Shown piece by piece: positions 56,417 to 64,000 of a stretch of DNA of 64,000 nucleotides. The notes beneath the pieces were generated by a model that had not been told where the DNA came from, did no database searches, and worked only from the letters and a program-made list of their open reading frames with translations. The position numbers were made by a program, and so were the translations under genes. Where the stretch lies: NCBI RefSeq assembly GCF_003626575.1, contig NZ_RBDY01000001.1, forward strand, positions 372,001-436,000, written 5' to 3'. Every line of letters starts with the position of its first letter. Position 1 is the first letter of the stretch. This stretch comes from Streptomyces radicis. Its GTDB lineage: Bacteria; Actinomycetota; Actinomycetes; Streptomycetales; Streptomycetaceae.

Positions 56417-56845
56417 ATGACCGCACCGGAGGCCGGGAGCCCGCAGGAGAGCAGGCAGATCGGAGCGCTCCTGGACGAGCTGGTCACGCGCGTGCCCAGC
56501 ATCCGCCACGCCCTCGTCCTGGCAGCCGACGGGCTGCCCCGAGGCGCCTCGCGCTCGCTGAGCAGGGAGGACGGCGAGCAGTTGGCGGCGGTGGCCTCCG
56601 GCTTCCACAGCCTGGCCAGAGGCGTCGGCCAGCACTTCGAGACGGGCTCGGCCCGGCAGACCCTGGTCGAGCTCGACGACGCGTTCCTGCTGGTCGCCGC
56701 GGCCGGGTCGGGCAGCGCGCTGGCCGTCTTCGCCGAGTCGGACGCCGACATCGGCACGGTCGCCTACGAGATGACGCTCCTGGTGCAGAGCTTCGGCTCG
56801 TCCCTGTCCACCGCGCCGCGCACCATTCCCGGCAACGCCTTCTGA
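56417..56845 (+). CDS. Roadblock/LC7 protein (CvnB-like)
   Basis: The 142-residue protein is a single roadblock/LC7 domain: LLDELVTRVPSIRHALVLAADGLP at the start, LAAVASGFHSLARGVG in the middle, and DIGTVAYEMTLLVQSFG at the end. It starts 29 bases after the CvnA-like gene. In conservons CvnB bridges the sensor to the GTPase CvnD. The expected cvnC (DUF742) and cvnD genes do not follow; after a 187-base gap the next gene is on the opposite strand. Confidence 0.92.
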   Translation: MTAPEAGSPQESRQIGALLDELVTRVPSIRHALVLAADGLPRGASRSLSREDGEQLAAVASGFHSLARGVGQHFETGSARQTLVELDDAFLLVAAAGSGSALAVFAESDADIGTVAYEMTLLVQSFGSSLSTAPRTIPGNAF

Positions 56846-57032
56846 CCGACCGCTTGTTCTCGGGTCCGCCGCGCTCGTGTCCCGAACAGGTGACAACGCC
56901 GACCGGGCGCGAACCGTTCGCCGCCGCGTCACGTCGATGCGGATGACGGCGGCGGCCCGGGACCGACGGGGGTGGCTCCGGACCGCCGTCGTCCCTGGCG
57001 CCAGGGCGGCGGGCGGTCAGGGCGGCGGGCGG

Positions 57033-57749
57033 TCAACGGCCGCCGGAGAGCGCGCTCCTGTCCACCGGGAAGTCGAACTGCCGCCTCGGGAACGGCTCGT
57101 CGTCGAGCGCGAAGTGCCACCACTCGGTGTCCACCGGCGCGAAGCCCTCCGCGGTGAGCGCCGCGCGCAGCAGGGCGCGCGCCTCCCGCTGCTCGTCGTC
57201 CACGTCGTCGGACGAGGGGGCCGAGCGCGGGTCGAAGAAGTCGAAGCCCGTCCCCATGTCGACCTGGCGACCCGAGCGCCGCACCAGCGTGACGTCCACG
57301 GCGCTGCCGCGGCTGTGCCCCGAGCGTTCGGCGAGATAGCCCTCGTCGAACAGCCGGTCCTTGGGCACCCTCGGATAGAACTCCTCGCGCCGCCCCGTCG
57401 CGTCGGGGTCGTCCGCCCAGCGCAGAAAGGACTCCACGGCCCGCCGCGGCCGGTAGCAGTCGTACACCAGCAGCCCGAACCCCCGCTCGCCCAGCGCCCG
57501 ATGCGCGCGGCGCAGAGCGAGCGCGGCGTCCCGCGTGAGGAGGCACACCGGCTCGCGGTAGCCGTCCACCACGCGCCCCGTGAAGTTGTCGCGCGTGGCG
57601 TAGCGGATCTCCTGCCGGATGCCGGGGGCCACGTCGGCGAGGTCGACGAACGCGTCGGGTGCCCTGGCCCCGGCCGCCGCGGGCGCCCCCGAAGCGGCGA
57701 GTCCGCCCAGCAGCGCGACCAGCCAGAGAGCTGCGGTGAGGCGGCGCAC
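57033..57749 (-). CDS. Secreted M15-family D-Ala-D-Ala dipeptidase-like protein (VanX-like)
   Basis: The 238-residue protein starts at the GTG complementary to 57747-57749 (GGAG upstream). Residues 1-30 are a signal peptide. Zinc ligands are in SGHSRGSAVD (S-x-H-x3-G-x-A-x-D) and the catalytic Glu and third ligand in DTEWWHF (E-x2-W-H), both complete. VYDCYRPRRAVESFLRW is a VanX/DdpX-type segment. VanX proper is cytosolic; with a signal peptide this one should act on wall-derived D-Ala-D-Ala dipeptides or peptidoglycan outside the membrane. There are no vanH, vanA or VanRS genes next to it, so it is not evidence of a glycopeptide resistance operon. Confidence 0.9.
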   Translation of the reverse strand: MRRLTAALWLVALLGGLAASGAPAAAGARAPDAFVDLADVAPGIRQEIRYATRDNFTGRVVDGYREPVCLLTRDAALALRRAHRALGERGFGLLVYDCYRPRRAVESFLRWADDPDATGRREEFYPRVPKDRLFDEGYLAERSGHSRGSAVDVTLVRRSGRQVDMGTGFDFFDPRSAPSSDDVDDEQREARALLRAALTAEGFAPVDTEWWHFALDDEPFPRRQFDFPVDRSALSGGR

Positions 57750-57937
57750 ACACCACTCCTACCAGCGGCCCGCGGCGCCCGCAGGCGCTCGCGGCCCGGC
57801 TGCCCGGCGTTCGGGTGGCGCGACCCCGGCGCGGCCCCGGCCTGACCCCGGCCTGACCCTGGCGCCACCCTGGTGCGCGCCCGCGTCTGGTGGCATCGTC
57901 TGCTCAGCCGTGCCACGCGTACCCGCCGGGAGGCGCC

Positions 57938-59974
57938 ATGACTGTCCCCACGTCCGCACCGCCGTCCGCCCCCGAGCCGCTGTGGCGGCCCTCGGCGCAA
58001 CGGGCCTCCGCCGCGCGGCTGACCCGTTTCCACGCCTGGGCCGCCGAGCGGCACGGCGCCCCCGCGCCCGTCGAGGGGGACGCGGCGGCGAGCTACGCGG
58101 CGTTGCACGGCTGGTCGGTGAGGGATCTGGAGGCGTTCTGGCGCGCGGTCGCCGAGTGGTTCGACGTCCGCTTCGCCACGCCGTACGGAGCGGTGCTCGG
58201 CGCGCGGACGATGCCGGGCGCCGAGTGGTTCCCCGGCGCGACCCTCAACTACGCGGAGCACGCCCTGCGCACGGGCGAGGACCCGGCGCGCGCCGACGAG
58301 CCCGCGCTGCTCGCCGTGGACGAGCGCCACGAGCCCGAGCCGATCAGCTGGGCCGAGCTGCGCCGCCGCGTCGGCTCGCTCGCCGCGGCGCTGCGCGAGC
58401 TCGGCGTGCGGCCCGGCGACCGGGTCAGCGGCTATCTGCCCAACATCCCCGAGGCCGTCGTCGCGCTGCTCGCCACCGCGGCGGTGGGCGCGGTGTGGAC
58501 GTCGTGCGCCCCCGACTTCGGCGCGCGCAGCGTCCTCGACCGGGTGCACCAGGTGGAGCCGGTGGTGCTGTTCGCCGTCGACGGCTACCGCTACGGCGGG
58601 AAGGTCCACGAACGCGCCGCCACGGTCGCCGAGTTGCGCGAGGGGCTGCCCACGCTGCGGGCCACCGTGCACATCCCGCTGCTCGGCTCGGCCGCGCCCG
58701 AGGGGGCGCTCGAGTGGGCGGCGCTGACCGGCTCCGACGTCGAGCCGGAGTTCGAGCGGGTGCCGTTCGACCACCCGCTGTGGGTGCTGTACTCCTCGGG
58801 CACCACCGGGCTGCCCAAGGCGCTGGTGCAGTCGCAGGGCGGCATCCTGCTCGAACACCTCAAGCAGATCGGCCTCCACTGCGACCTCGGCCCGGGGGAC
58901 CGGCTGTTCTGGTACACCTCCACCGGCTGGATGATGTGGAACTTCCTGGTCTCGGCGCTGCTGACGGGCACCACGGCGGTGCTCTACGACGGCAGCCCCG
59001 GCCATCCGGACACCGGCGCGCAGTGGCGGGTCGCCGAGCGGACGCGCGCCACCCTGTTCGGCACGTCGGCCGCGTATGTCATGGCCTGCGCCAAGGCGGA
59101 CGTCCACCCCCGGCGCGACCTCGACCTGTCCGCCACCCGCTGCGTGGCCACCACGGGCTCGCCGCTGCCGCCCGACGGGTTCCGCTGGCTGCACGACGAG
59201 GTCGGCGACGACCTGTGGATCGCGTCGGTCAGCGGGGGCACGGACGTGTGCAGCTGCTTCGCGGGCGCCGTGCCCACGCTCCCGGTCTGGACGGGGGAGT
59301 TGCAGGCCCCGGGGCTCGGCACCGACCTGCGCGCCTTCGGGCCCGACGGCACCCCCCTGGTCGACGAGGTGGGCGAGCTCGTGGTGACCGCGCCGATGCC
59401 GTCGATGCCGATCTCCTTCTGGAACGACCCCGGAGGACGCCGTTACCACGACAGCTACTTCGACATGTTCCCCGGCGTGTGGCGGCACGGCGACTGGACG
59501 ACCCTCACCTCACGCGGCACGGTCGTCATCCACGGCCGCTCCGACTCCACGCTCAACCGGCAGGGGGTGCGCATGGGTTCGGCCGACATCTACGAGGCCG
59601 TCGAACGGCTGCCGGAGATCAGGGAGTCGCTGGTCATCGGCGTCGAGGAGCCGGACGGCGGCTACTGGATGCCGCTGTTCGTCACGCTCGCCGACGGCGC
59701 GGCGCTCGACGACGAGCTGCGCGCCAGGATCCGCGCCGCCATCAGGTCCGCGCTCTCCCCGCGTCATGTGCCCGACGAGATCATCGAGATCCCCGGCGTC
59801 CCGCACACGTTGACGGGCAAGCGCCTCGAGGTCCCCGTCAAACGCCTCCTCCAGGGCGCCGCGCTCACCTCGGCGGTCAACCCGGGCTCGGTCGACGACC
59901 CCAGGCTGCTCGGCTTCTTCGAGAAGCTGGCCGCCGAACGGGCCACTGTCAGTGGCGGCGACTACTCTCGGTGA
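57938..59974 (+). CDS. Acetoacetyl-CoA synthetase
   Basis: The 678-residue ANL enzyme starts at ATG 57938 after GGGAGG. Motifs are LYSSGTTGLPKALVQS (P loop), FWYTSTGWMMWNF, a later GGTDVCSCF, and the C-terminal catalytic lysine in LTGKRLEVPVKRLL. The N-terminal WSVRDLEAFWRAVAEWFDV and FPGATLNYAEH segments are typical of acetoacetyl-CoA synthetase, which activates acetoacetate with ATP and CoA in the cytosol. A propionyl- or acetyl-CoA synthetase is less likely, as their N-terminal regions differ. It is transcribed in the same direction as the following hypothetical gene. Confidence 0.9.
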   Translation: MTVPTSAPPSAPEPLWRPSAQRASAARLTRFHAWAAERHGAPAPVEGDAAASYAALHGWSVRDLEAFWRAVAEWFDVRFATPYGAVLGARTMPGAEWFPGATLNYAEHALRTGEDPARADEPALLAVDERHEPEPISWAELRRRVGSLAAALRELGVRPGDRVSGYLPNIPEAVVALLATAAVGAVWTSCAPDFGARSVLDRVHQVEPVVLFAVDGYRYGGKVHERAATVAELREGLPTLRATVHIPLLGSAAPEGALEWAALTGSDVEPEFERVPFDHPLWVLYSSGTTGLPKALVQSQGGILLEHLKQIGLHCDLGPGDRLFWYTSTGWMMWNFLVSALLTGTTAVLYDGSPGHPDTGAQWRVAERTRATLFGTSAAYVMACAKADVHPRRDLDLSATRCVATTGSPLPPDGFRWLHDEVGDDLWIASVSGGTDVCSCFAGAVPTLPVWTGELQAPGLGTDLRAFGPDGTPLVDEVGELVVTAPMPSMPISFWNDPGGRRYHDSYFDMFPGVWRHGDWTTLTSRGTVVIHGRSDSTLNRQGVRMGSADIYEAVERLPEIRESLVIGVEEPDGGYWMPLFVTLADGAALDDELRARIRAAIRSALSPRHVPDEIIEIPGVPHTLTGKRLEVPVKRLLQGAALTSAVNPGSVDDPRLLGFFEKLAAERATVSGGDYSR

Positions 59975-60005
59975 TCGAACGCTTTCGATCCGTCGAGGGG
60001 GAGTC

Positions 60006-60914
60006 ATGGCACACACCACGGGGCGCGCGTCGCGGCGCGCGGCCGTTCCGCTGGGGGAGTCGGCAGGCACGGTCGCGGTCATCGCCGACGAGGCCGCGTT
60101 CGCGCTGATGCGCGGGTACGGCAGCTTCCGCTTCACCGACCATCCCAGCTATCTGCGGCGCACCGAGGCGCTGCTGCGCGCGCTGGCCCGCCGTCACGGG
60201 CACACGAGCGTGGCCCTGTTCGACCCGGTCGGCTTCGCCGACTTCTGCGAGCGGGAGCGCCTGTCACCCGACAGCCAGGCCGCCCGCGCGCGCTACACCG
60301 CGGAGATCGCCGCGCGCGGCCCGACGGTGGCCTACGACGGGCAGCCGCTCGACCGGCTGGTCCCTGAGCTGCTCGCCGAGCACATGCGCTGGGAGACCTG
60401 GGAGGTGGGCACGGATCTGCTGGCCGCGGCCGGGCCCTGCCCCCGCTGCGGCGCCCCGCAGTCGCGCTGCGCCTTCAGACGGGCGGCGGGCCTGCTGGCC
60501 GCGGCGCTCGAGTGGGTCCCGCCGGGGACGCACCACGTGGTGTGCAGCCTGATCACCGAGCCGGGCCCGCTGACCGCTTCCGTGCGCGCGGTGCGCGGCG
60601 CTGACGGCTCGTTGGAGATGGCCGAGCCGGAGGCGCTGGTGCTCTGCACGCTCCTCGCCGTCGGCCTGGCGACGGGCGATCCCGGCGGTCTTGTGCTGCG
60701 TTCGGCCGCGGACCCGGACGCCGAGCCGCCGCACCGGGGCGAGGAGGTGCGCGGCTGGAGCGTGCGGGACGGGCGGCTGATCCCGCTGACCGAGGGCGGC
60801 GTGTTCGCGGCGTACTGCACGGATGTCCTCACCGGCGAGCCCGTTCCGCCCGAGCACGGCGTGGCCTATCGCGCGGCGCCCGCCCTTCCACCCACCGACT
60901 GCCAGGGGCCATGA
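60006..60914 (+). CDS. Conserved-looking hypothetical protein with a CxxC-type cysteine cluster
   Basis: The 302-residue protein starts at ATG 60006, preceded by GGGGGAG. It has no signal or membrane segment. Residues 137-149 hold PCPRCGAPQSRCAF, a possible metal site, and there are conserved-looking segments ALMRGYGSFRFTDHPSYLRR, SVALFDPVGFADFCERE and AYCTDVLTGEPVPPEHG. No family is recognised. It lies 31 bases after the acetoacetyl-CoA synthetase and converges with ptsI. Confidence 0.72.
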   Translation: MAHTTGRASRRAAVPLGESAGTVAVIADEAAFALMRGYGSFRFTDHPSYLRRTEALLRALARRHGHTSVALFDPVGFADFCERERLSPDSQAARARYTAEIAARGPTVAYDGQPLDRLVPELLAEHMRWETWEVGTDLLAAAGPCPRCGAPQSRCAFRRAAGLLAAALEWVPPGTHHVVCSLITEPGPLTASVRAVRGADGSLEMAEPEALVLCTLLAVGLATGDPGGLVLRSAADPDAEPPHRGEEVRGWSVRDGRLIPLTEGGVFAAYCTDVLTGEPVPPEHGVAYRAAPALPPTDCQGP

Positions 60915-60931
60915 GCCGCGGCCCCCGGGGC

Positions 60932-62620
60932 TCACTCCCCCGAGAGCACCGCGAGGGCCGCGGCGCGCGCGTCGTCCGCGCTGTCCGCGGCCCGCGCGGC
61001 GGCGGCCGCGCGCCCGCACTGCGCGCGGGTGTGCCGCGCCAGCGTCGCCCTGACCCCGGGGATCGCGGAGGCGCCCATGGAGAGGCTGGTGACGCCGAGT
61101 CCGGTGAGCACACAGGCCAGTTGGCGGTCGGCCGCCGCCTCGCCGCACACCCCGCAGCCCTTGCCCTCCGCCGCCGCGGCCTCGGCGGCGGCCGCCACCA
61201 GGTCGAGCAGCGCGGGCTGCCACGGGTCCTGGAGCCTGGCGACGGCCCCCAGCTGCCGATCGGCCGCGAAGGCGTACTGCGCCAGGTCGTTGGTCCCGAT
61301 CGAGAGGAACGCCACCTCACGGAGCAGCGCGCGGGCCCGCAGCGCCGCGGCGGGGATCTCCACCATGGCGCCGCACTCGGCGCGCAGCCCGGCGGCCCGG
61401 CACGCGACGGCGAACGCCCGTGCCTCCGCCCGGTCGGCGACCATCGGCGCCATCACCTCGGCGCGGACGGGCAGCCCCTCGGCGGCGGAGGCCAGCGCGC
61501 GCAGCTGCGTGTCCAGGATGTCGGGGCGTTCGAGCAGGGCGCGCAAGCCGCGCACGCCCAGCGCGGGGTTGGGCTCGTCGGCGCCCCGAAGGAAGGGGAG
61601 GGGCTTGTCCGCGCCCGCGTCCAGCACGCGCACCACGACGCGCCCCTCGGGGAACGCCTCGAACACCTGGCGGTACGCGGCCCGTTGCGTCTCCTCGTCC
61701 GGCGGCTCGGCCCCCGAGGATCCCCCCGCGCCCTCGGGCCCGAAGTAGAGGAACTCCGTGCGGAAGAGGCCCACGCCCTCGGCCCCCGCCGCCAGGGCGG
61801 CCGGCACGTCGGCAGGGCCGCCGATGTTCGCCAGCAGCGGCACCCGGTGGCCGTCCGACGTGACGCCAGGCCCCACGGCCGCCGCCGCGGCCCGCCGGTC
61901 GGCCGCGGTCCTGGTCATCGCGGCCCGTTCCTCGGCGCTGGGATTCACCACGACCTCGCCGGTCCCGCCGTCCAGCGCCACGACGGCGCCCTCGGCCAGG
62001 TCCTCCGCGCCCGCGAGCGCCACCACGGCGGGCACCCCCATGGCGCGGGCCAGGATCGCGCTGTGACTGGTCGGCCCGCCCTCCCGGGTGATGAAGCCGA
62101 GCACCAACGAGGGATCGAGCAGAGCGGTGTCCGCGGGGGCGAGGTCGCGCGCGACCAGGACATAGGGCTCGTCGCTGTCCGGCACGCCGGGCACGGGGAC
62201 GCCGAGCAGCCGGGCGACGATCCGGTTGCGCACGTCGTCGAGGTCGGCGACCCGCCCCGCGAGATACTCCCCCGCGCCCGCGAGCAGCCCCCGGTACGCG
62301 GCGAACGCGTCGCTCACCGCCCGTTCCGCCGTGGCACCCACGCCGATCCGGCGCGCCACGTCGGCCATGAGCTCGGGGTCACGGGCCATCAACGCCTGGG
62401 CCTCGAGCACCGCCTGGGCCTCGCCGCCCGCCAGGGTGCCCCTGGCCACCAGGTCGGCGCCGACGGCCTCGGCCGCCCGCTGGGCCCGGCCCAGCTCGTG
62501 CGGCGCCTCGCGCGCCGAGGTCTGCCCGGCCGGCGGCTCGAGCACGGCCGTGCCCAGCTGCCTGACCTCGCCGATCGCCACACCGTGGCTGACGCCGACA
62601 CCGCGGAGCCTGGTCTCCAT
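60932..62620 (-). CDS. ptsI: PTS enzyme I (phosphoenolpyruvate-protein phosphotransferase)
   Basis: The 562-residue protein starts at the ATG complementary to 62618-62620; the longer in-frame start at 62695 adds 25 residues not seen in the family. The phosphorylated histidine is His186 in GGPTSHSAIL. The PEP-binding half has GGPADV, GVGLFRTEFL, ANIGG and DPWQPALLDL, and the active-site cysteine GCGVCGEAA. Enzyme I passes phosphate from PEP to HPr. The DhaM encoded at 4167-4577 is a single EIIA domain and would depend on this protein. No ptsH or crr is adjacent in the window. Confidence 0.95.
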   Translation of the reverse strand: METRLRGVGVSHGVAIGEVRQLGTAVLEPPAGQTSAREAPHELGRAQRAAEAVGADLVARGTLAGGEAQAVLEAQALMARDPELMADVARRIGVGATAERAVSDAFAAYRGLLAGAGEYLAGRVADLDDVRNRIVARLLGVPVPGVPDSDEPYVLVARDLAPADTALLDPSLVLGFITREGGPTSHSAILARAMGVPAVVALAGAEDLAEGAVVALDGGTGEVVVNPSAEERAAMTRTAADRRAAAAAVGPGVTSDGHRVPLLANIGGPADVPAALAAGAEGVGLFRTEFLYFGPEGAGGSSGAEPPDEETQRAAYRQVFEAFPEGRVVVRVLDAGADKPLPFLRGADEPNPALGVRGLRALLERPDILDTQLRALASAAEGLPVRAEVMAPMVADRAEARAFAVACRAAGLRAECGAMVEIPAAALRARALLREVAFLSIGTNDLAQYAFAADRQLGAVARLQDPWQPALLDLVAAAAEAAAAEGKGCGVCGEAAADRQLACVLTGLGVTSLSMGASAIPGVRATLARHTRAQCGRAAAAARAADSADDARAAALAVLSGE

Positions 62621-62804
62621 GTCACCCGCCTCGGCCCGCCACGTTCGGGCGGTGCGCCATGTCAAAGGGTAGGTGATCCGCCCGGTCCACCCCACTTCGC
62701 GCCCCGCCCCCGGCCCCGGACGACCGGCCGGGGGAGCGGCCCCGCGCGGCCGGTAGAGTCAGCACCGCACAGCGCCGGCACGGGGTGAGTAGGAGGGCGT
62801 CCGG

Positions 62805-63413
62805 GTGGAGGTCCAGGAGACAGACATTCAGACGGACCGGATCCTGACCATCCCCAACCTCCTGAGCATGGCCCGCCTCCTCGGCGTCCCGGTCTTCCTG
62901 TGGCTGGTGCTCTCCCCGGTCTTCGACGGCCCCGACCTGGACGGCTGGGCGTTGCTCGTCCTCGCGGCCAGCGGCGTCAGCGACTACCTGGACGGCAAGC
63001 TCGCCCGCCGGTGGAACCAGATCAGCGCCCTCGGCCGCATCCTCGACCCGGCCGCCGACCGCCTCTACATCCTGTCCACGCTGGTCGGCCTGACGTGGCG
63101 CGACATCCTGCCGCTGTGGCTGACCGCGCTGCTGCTCGCCCGTGAGCTGGTGCTGTTGGTCACCGTCTGGCGCCTGGACAGGGCGGGTTATGCCCCTCCG
63201 CAGGTGAACTTCCTCGGCAAGGCGGCCACTTTCAACCTGATGTACGCCTTCCCGTTGCTCCTGCTCAGTGAGGGAAGTGGCTGGGTGCCTTCTCTCGCTG
63301 CTATTTTCGGATGGGCGTTCGCTGGCTGGGGTACAGCGCTCTACTGGTGGGCAGGGATCCTCTACGTGGTCCAGGTCCGCCGTATCCTCGCGGCGGATGC
63401 CACGGCCGACTGA
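62805..63413 (+). CDS. CDP-alcohol phosphatidyltransferase (cardiolipin/phosphatidylglycerol synthase type)
   Basis: The 202-residue membrane enzyme starts at GTG 62805 with AGGAGG eight bases upstream. It carries the D-G-x2-A-R-x8-G-x3-D-x3-D motif ([12 protein letters not shown] through [10 protein letters not shown], about residues 58-87) that binds Mg and the CDP-diacylglycerol. Several membrane helices follow (e.g. [21 protein letters not shown]). It transfers a phosphatidyl group to an alcohol acceptor; in S. coelicolor a protein of this type in a similar setting is the cardiolipin synthase. The acceptor cannot be read from sequence. Confidence 0.88.
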   Translation: MEVQETDIQTDRILTIPNLLSMARLLGVPVFLWLVLSPVFDGPDLDGWALLVLAASGVSDYLDGKLARRWNQISALGRILDPAADRLYILSTLVGLTWRDILPLWLTALLLARELVLLVTVWRLDRAGYAPPQVNFLGKAATFNLMYAFPLLLLSEGSGWVPSLAAIFGWAFAGWGTALYWWAGILYVVQVRRILAADATAD

Positions 63414-63550
63414 GCTCGCCCTGGCAGCGTCGCAGGGGCTTGGAGCCCGCATGTGTCGCACTTTTCCGGGGAGAGCCACCCCGGGCCCGGGCCCCTCCAG
63501 ACGGGCGCAGTCGGAGTGACTGTCGACTCCCCAAGGAGGACACTTCCGAT

Positions 63551-64000
63551 ATGAAGGCCGTCGTAATGGCTGGTGGCGAAGGCACCCGGCTTCGCCCGAT
63601 GACCGCGAGCATGCCCAAGCCGCTGCTGCCCGTGGCAAACCGCCCGATCATGGAGCATGTGCTCCGGCTGCTGAAGCGGCACGGGCTCACCGAGACCGTC
63701 GTCACGGTTCAATTCCTCGCCTCCCTCGTCAAAAACTATTTCGGTGACGGTGAGGAACTCGGGATGGATCTCACCTACGCCCATGAAGAAAAGCCTCTGG
63801 GCACGGCCGGAAGTGTGAAGAACGCCGAGGACGCACTCAAGAACGACTCATTCCTGGTGATCTCAGGGGACGCGCTCACCGACTTCGACCTCACCGACCT
63901 GATCCGCTACCACCGGGAGCGCGGTGCGCTGGTCACGGTCTGCCTGACCAGGGTGCCCAACCCCCTGGAGTTCGGCATCACCATCGTCGACGAGGACGGT
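63551..64000 (+). CDS. Mannose-1-phosphate guanylyltransferase-like nucleotidyltransferase (3' end outside window)
   Basis: Starting at ATG 63551 (AAGGAGG 11 bases upstream), the frame is open to the window edge, giving the first 150 residues. The N-terminus [13 protein letters not shown] is the NTP-binding loop of sugar-nucleotide pyrophosphorylases, followed by [19 protein letters not shown] and [11 protein letters not shown] (metal-binding Asp in GDAL). Streptomycete versions next to a CDP-alcohol phosphatidyltransferase are longer proteins annotated as mannose-1-phosphate guanylyltransferases. GTP and mannose specificity are inferred, and glucose-1-phosphate thymidylyl- or uridylyltransferase remains possible. 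Confidence 0.82.
   Translation, partial: MKAVVMAGGEGTRLRPMTASMPKPLLPVANRPIMEHVLRLLKRHGLTETVVTVQFLASLVKNYFGDGEELGMDLTYAHEEKPLGTAGSVKNAEDALKNDSFLVISGDALTDFDLTDLIRYHRERGALVTVCLTRVPNPLEFGITIVDEDG

Noticed and set aside
57033..57749. Glycopeptide (vancomycin) resistance operon
   Set aside because: Only a VanX-like exported protein is present; no VanH, VanA or two-component regulator lies beside it.

Overview
This window is chromosomal DNA from a high-GC actinomycete, almost certainly a Streptomyces or close relative. Third codon positions are overwhelmingly G/C, starts are often GTG, and many adjacent genes share 4-bp ATGA/GTGA overlaps. Several families typical of streptomycetes are present: a conservon-type sensor with a roadblock protein, NsdA-like regulator, DUF6643-like protein, family 2 encapsulin and a DhaM that consists of the EIIA domain alone. 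I see no tRNA, rRNA, CRISPR array, integrase or insertion sequence. Both edges cut genes: an encapsulin shell protein at the left and a sugar-nucleotide transferase at the right.

Regions 1-8.2 kb: encapsulin 3' end, a Pro/Gln-rich DUF6643-like protein, a two-domain TerD protein translationally coupled to a glutamate-racemase-like gene, a Nudix hydrolase, the PTS-dependent dihydroxyacetone kinase operon (dhaK-dhaL-dhaM, minus strand) and a ThuA/Gfo-Idh-MocA pair. At 8.4-13.3 kb a cobalamin riboswitch precedes a complete, fully overlapping ECF transporter operon: secreted DUF4430-like protein, EcfT, fused double EcfA and S component. It ends in a strong hairpin.

13.4-24.3 kb (minus strand) is the most notable locus, a six-gene operon read from 24280 to 13386. 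It encodes a ScoE-type isonitrile-forming non-heme iron oxidase, a ScoD/CmiS1/FcoT-type thioesterase, a reducing type I PKS (KS-AT-DH-ER-KR-ACP), an acyl-AMP ligase, a P450 and its 3Fe-4S ferredoxin. The oxidase keeps every active-site residue I remember for ScoE at a constant offset of 30. Unlike the isonitrile-lipopeptide clusters there is no NRPS. I propose a PKS-built enoyl chain that receives glycine, is converted to a beta-isonitrile acid and is then oxidised.

24.4-31.3 kb: a small secreted protein with a textbook terminator, a formaldehyde-dehydrogenase-type zinc alcohol dehydrogenase, a carbohydrate ABC importer (binding protein and two permeases, no ATPase) and a convergent KDG kinase/KDPG aldolase pair, suggesting uptake and catabolism of a sugar acid. 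31.4-46.2 kb is rich in regulatory genes: a Ser/Thr kinase with TPR-like repeats, a degenerate APH-fold protein, an NsdA-like regulator, two PP2C/SpoIIE-type proteins (one apparently a pseudophosphatase), a HEAT-type protein, two glycosyltransferases coupled to an SGNH hydrolase, and a cyclic-nucleotide-binding protein.

46.3-53.4 kb encodes a kleisin-like / KITE-like / SMC-like trio resembling MksF-MksE-MksB (Wadjet JetA-JetB-JetC), but without the JetD nuclease and with Asn at the expected Walker B glutamate. 53.4-64 kb: a two-gene conservon (CvnA and CvnB only), a D-Ala-D-Ala dipeptidase-like protein, acetoacetyl-CoA synthetase, PTS enzyme I (which could feed DhaM), a CDP-alcohol phosphatidyltransferase and the start of a mannose-1-phosphate guanylyltransferase-like gene.
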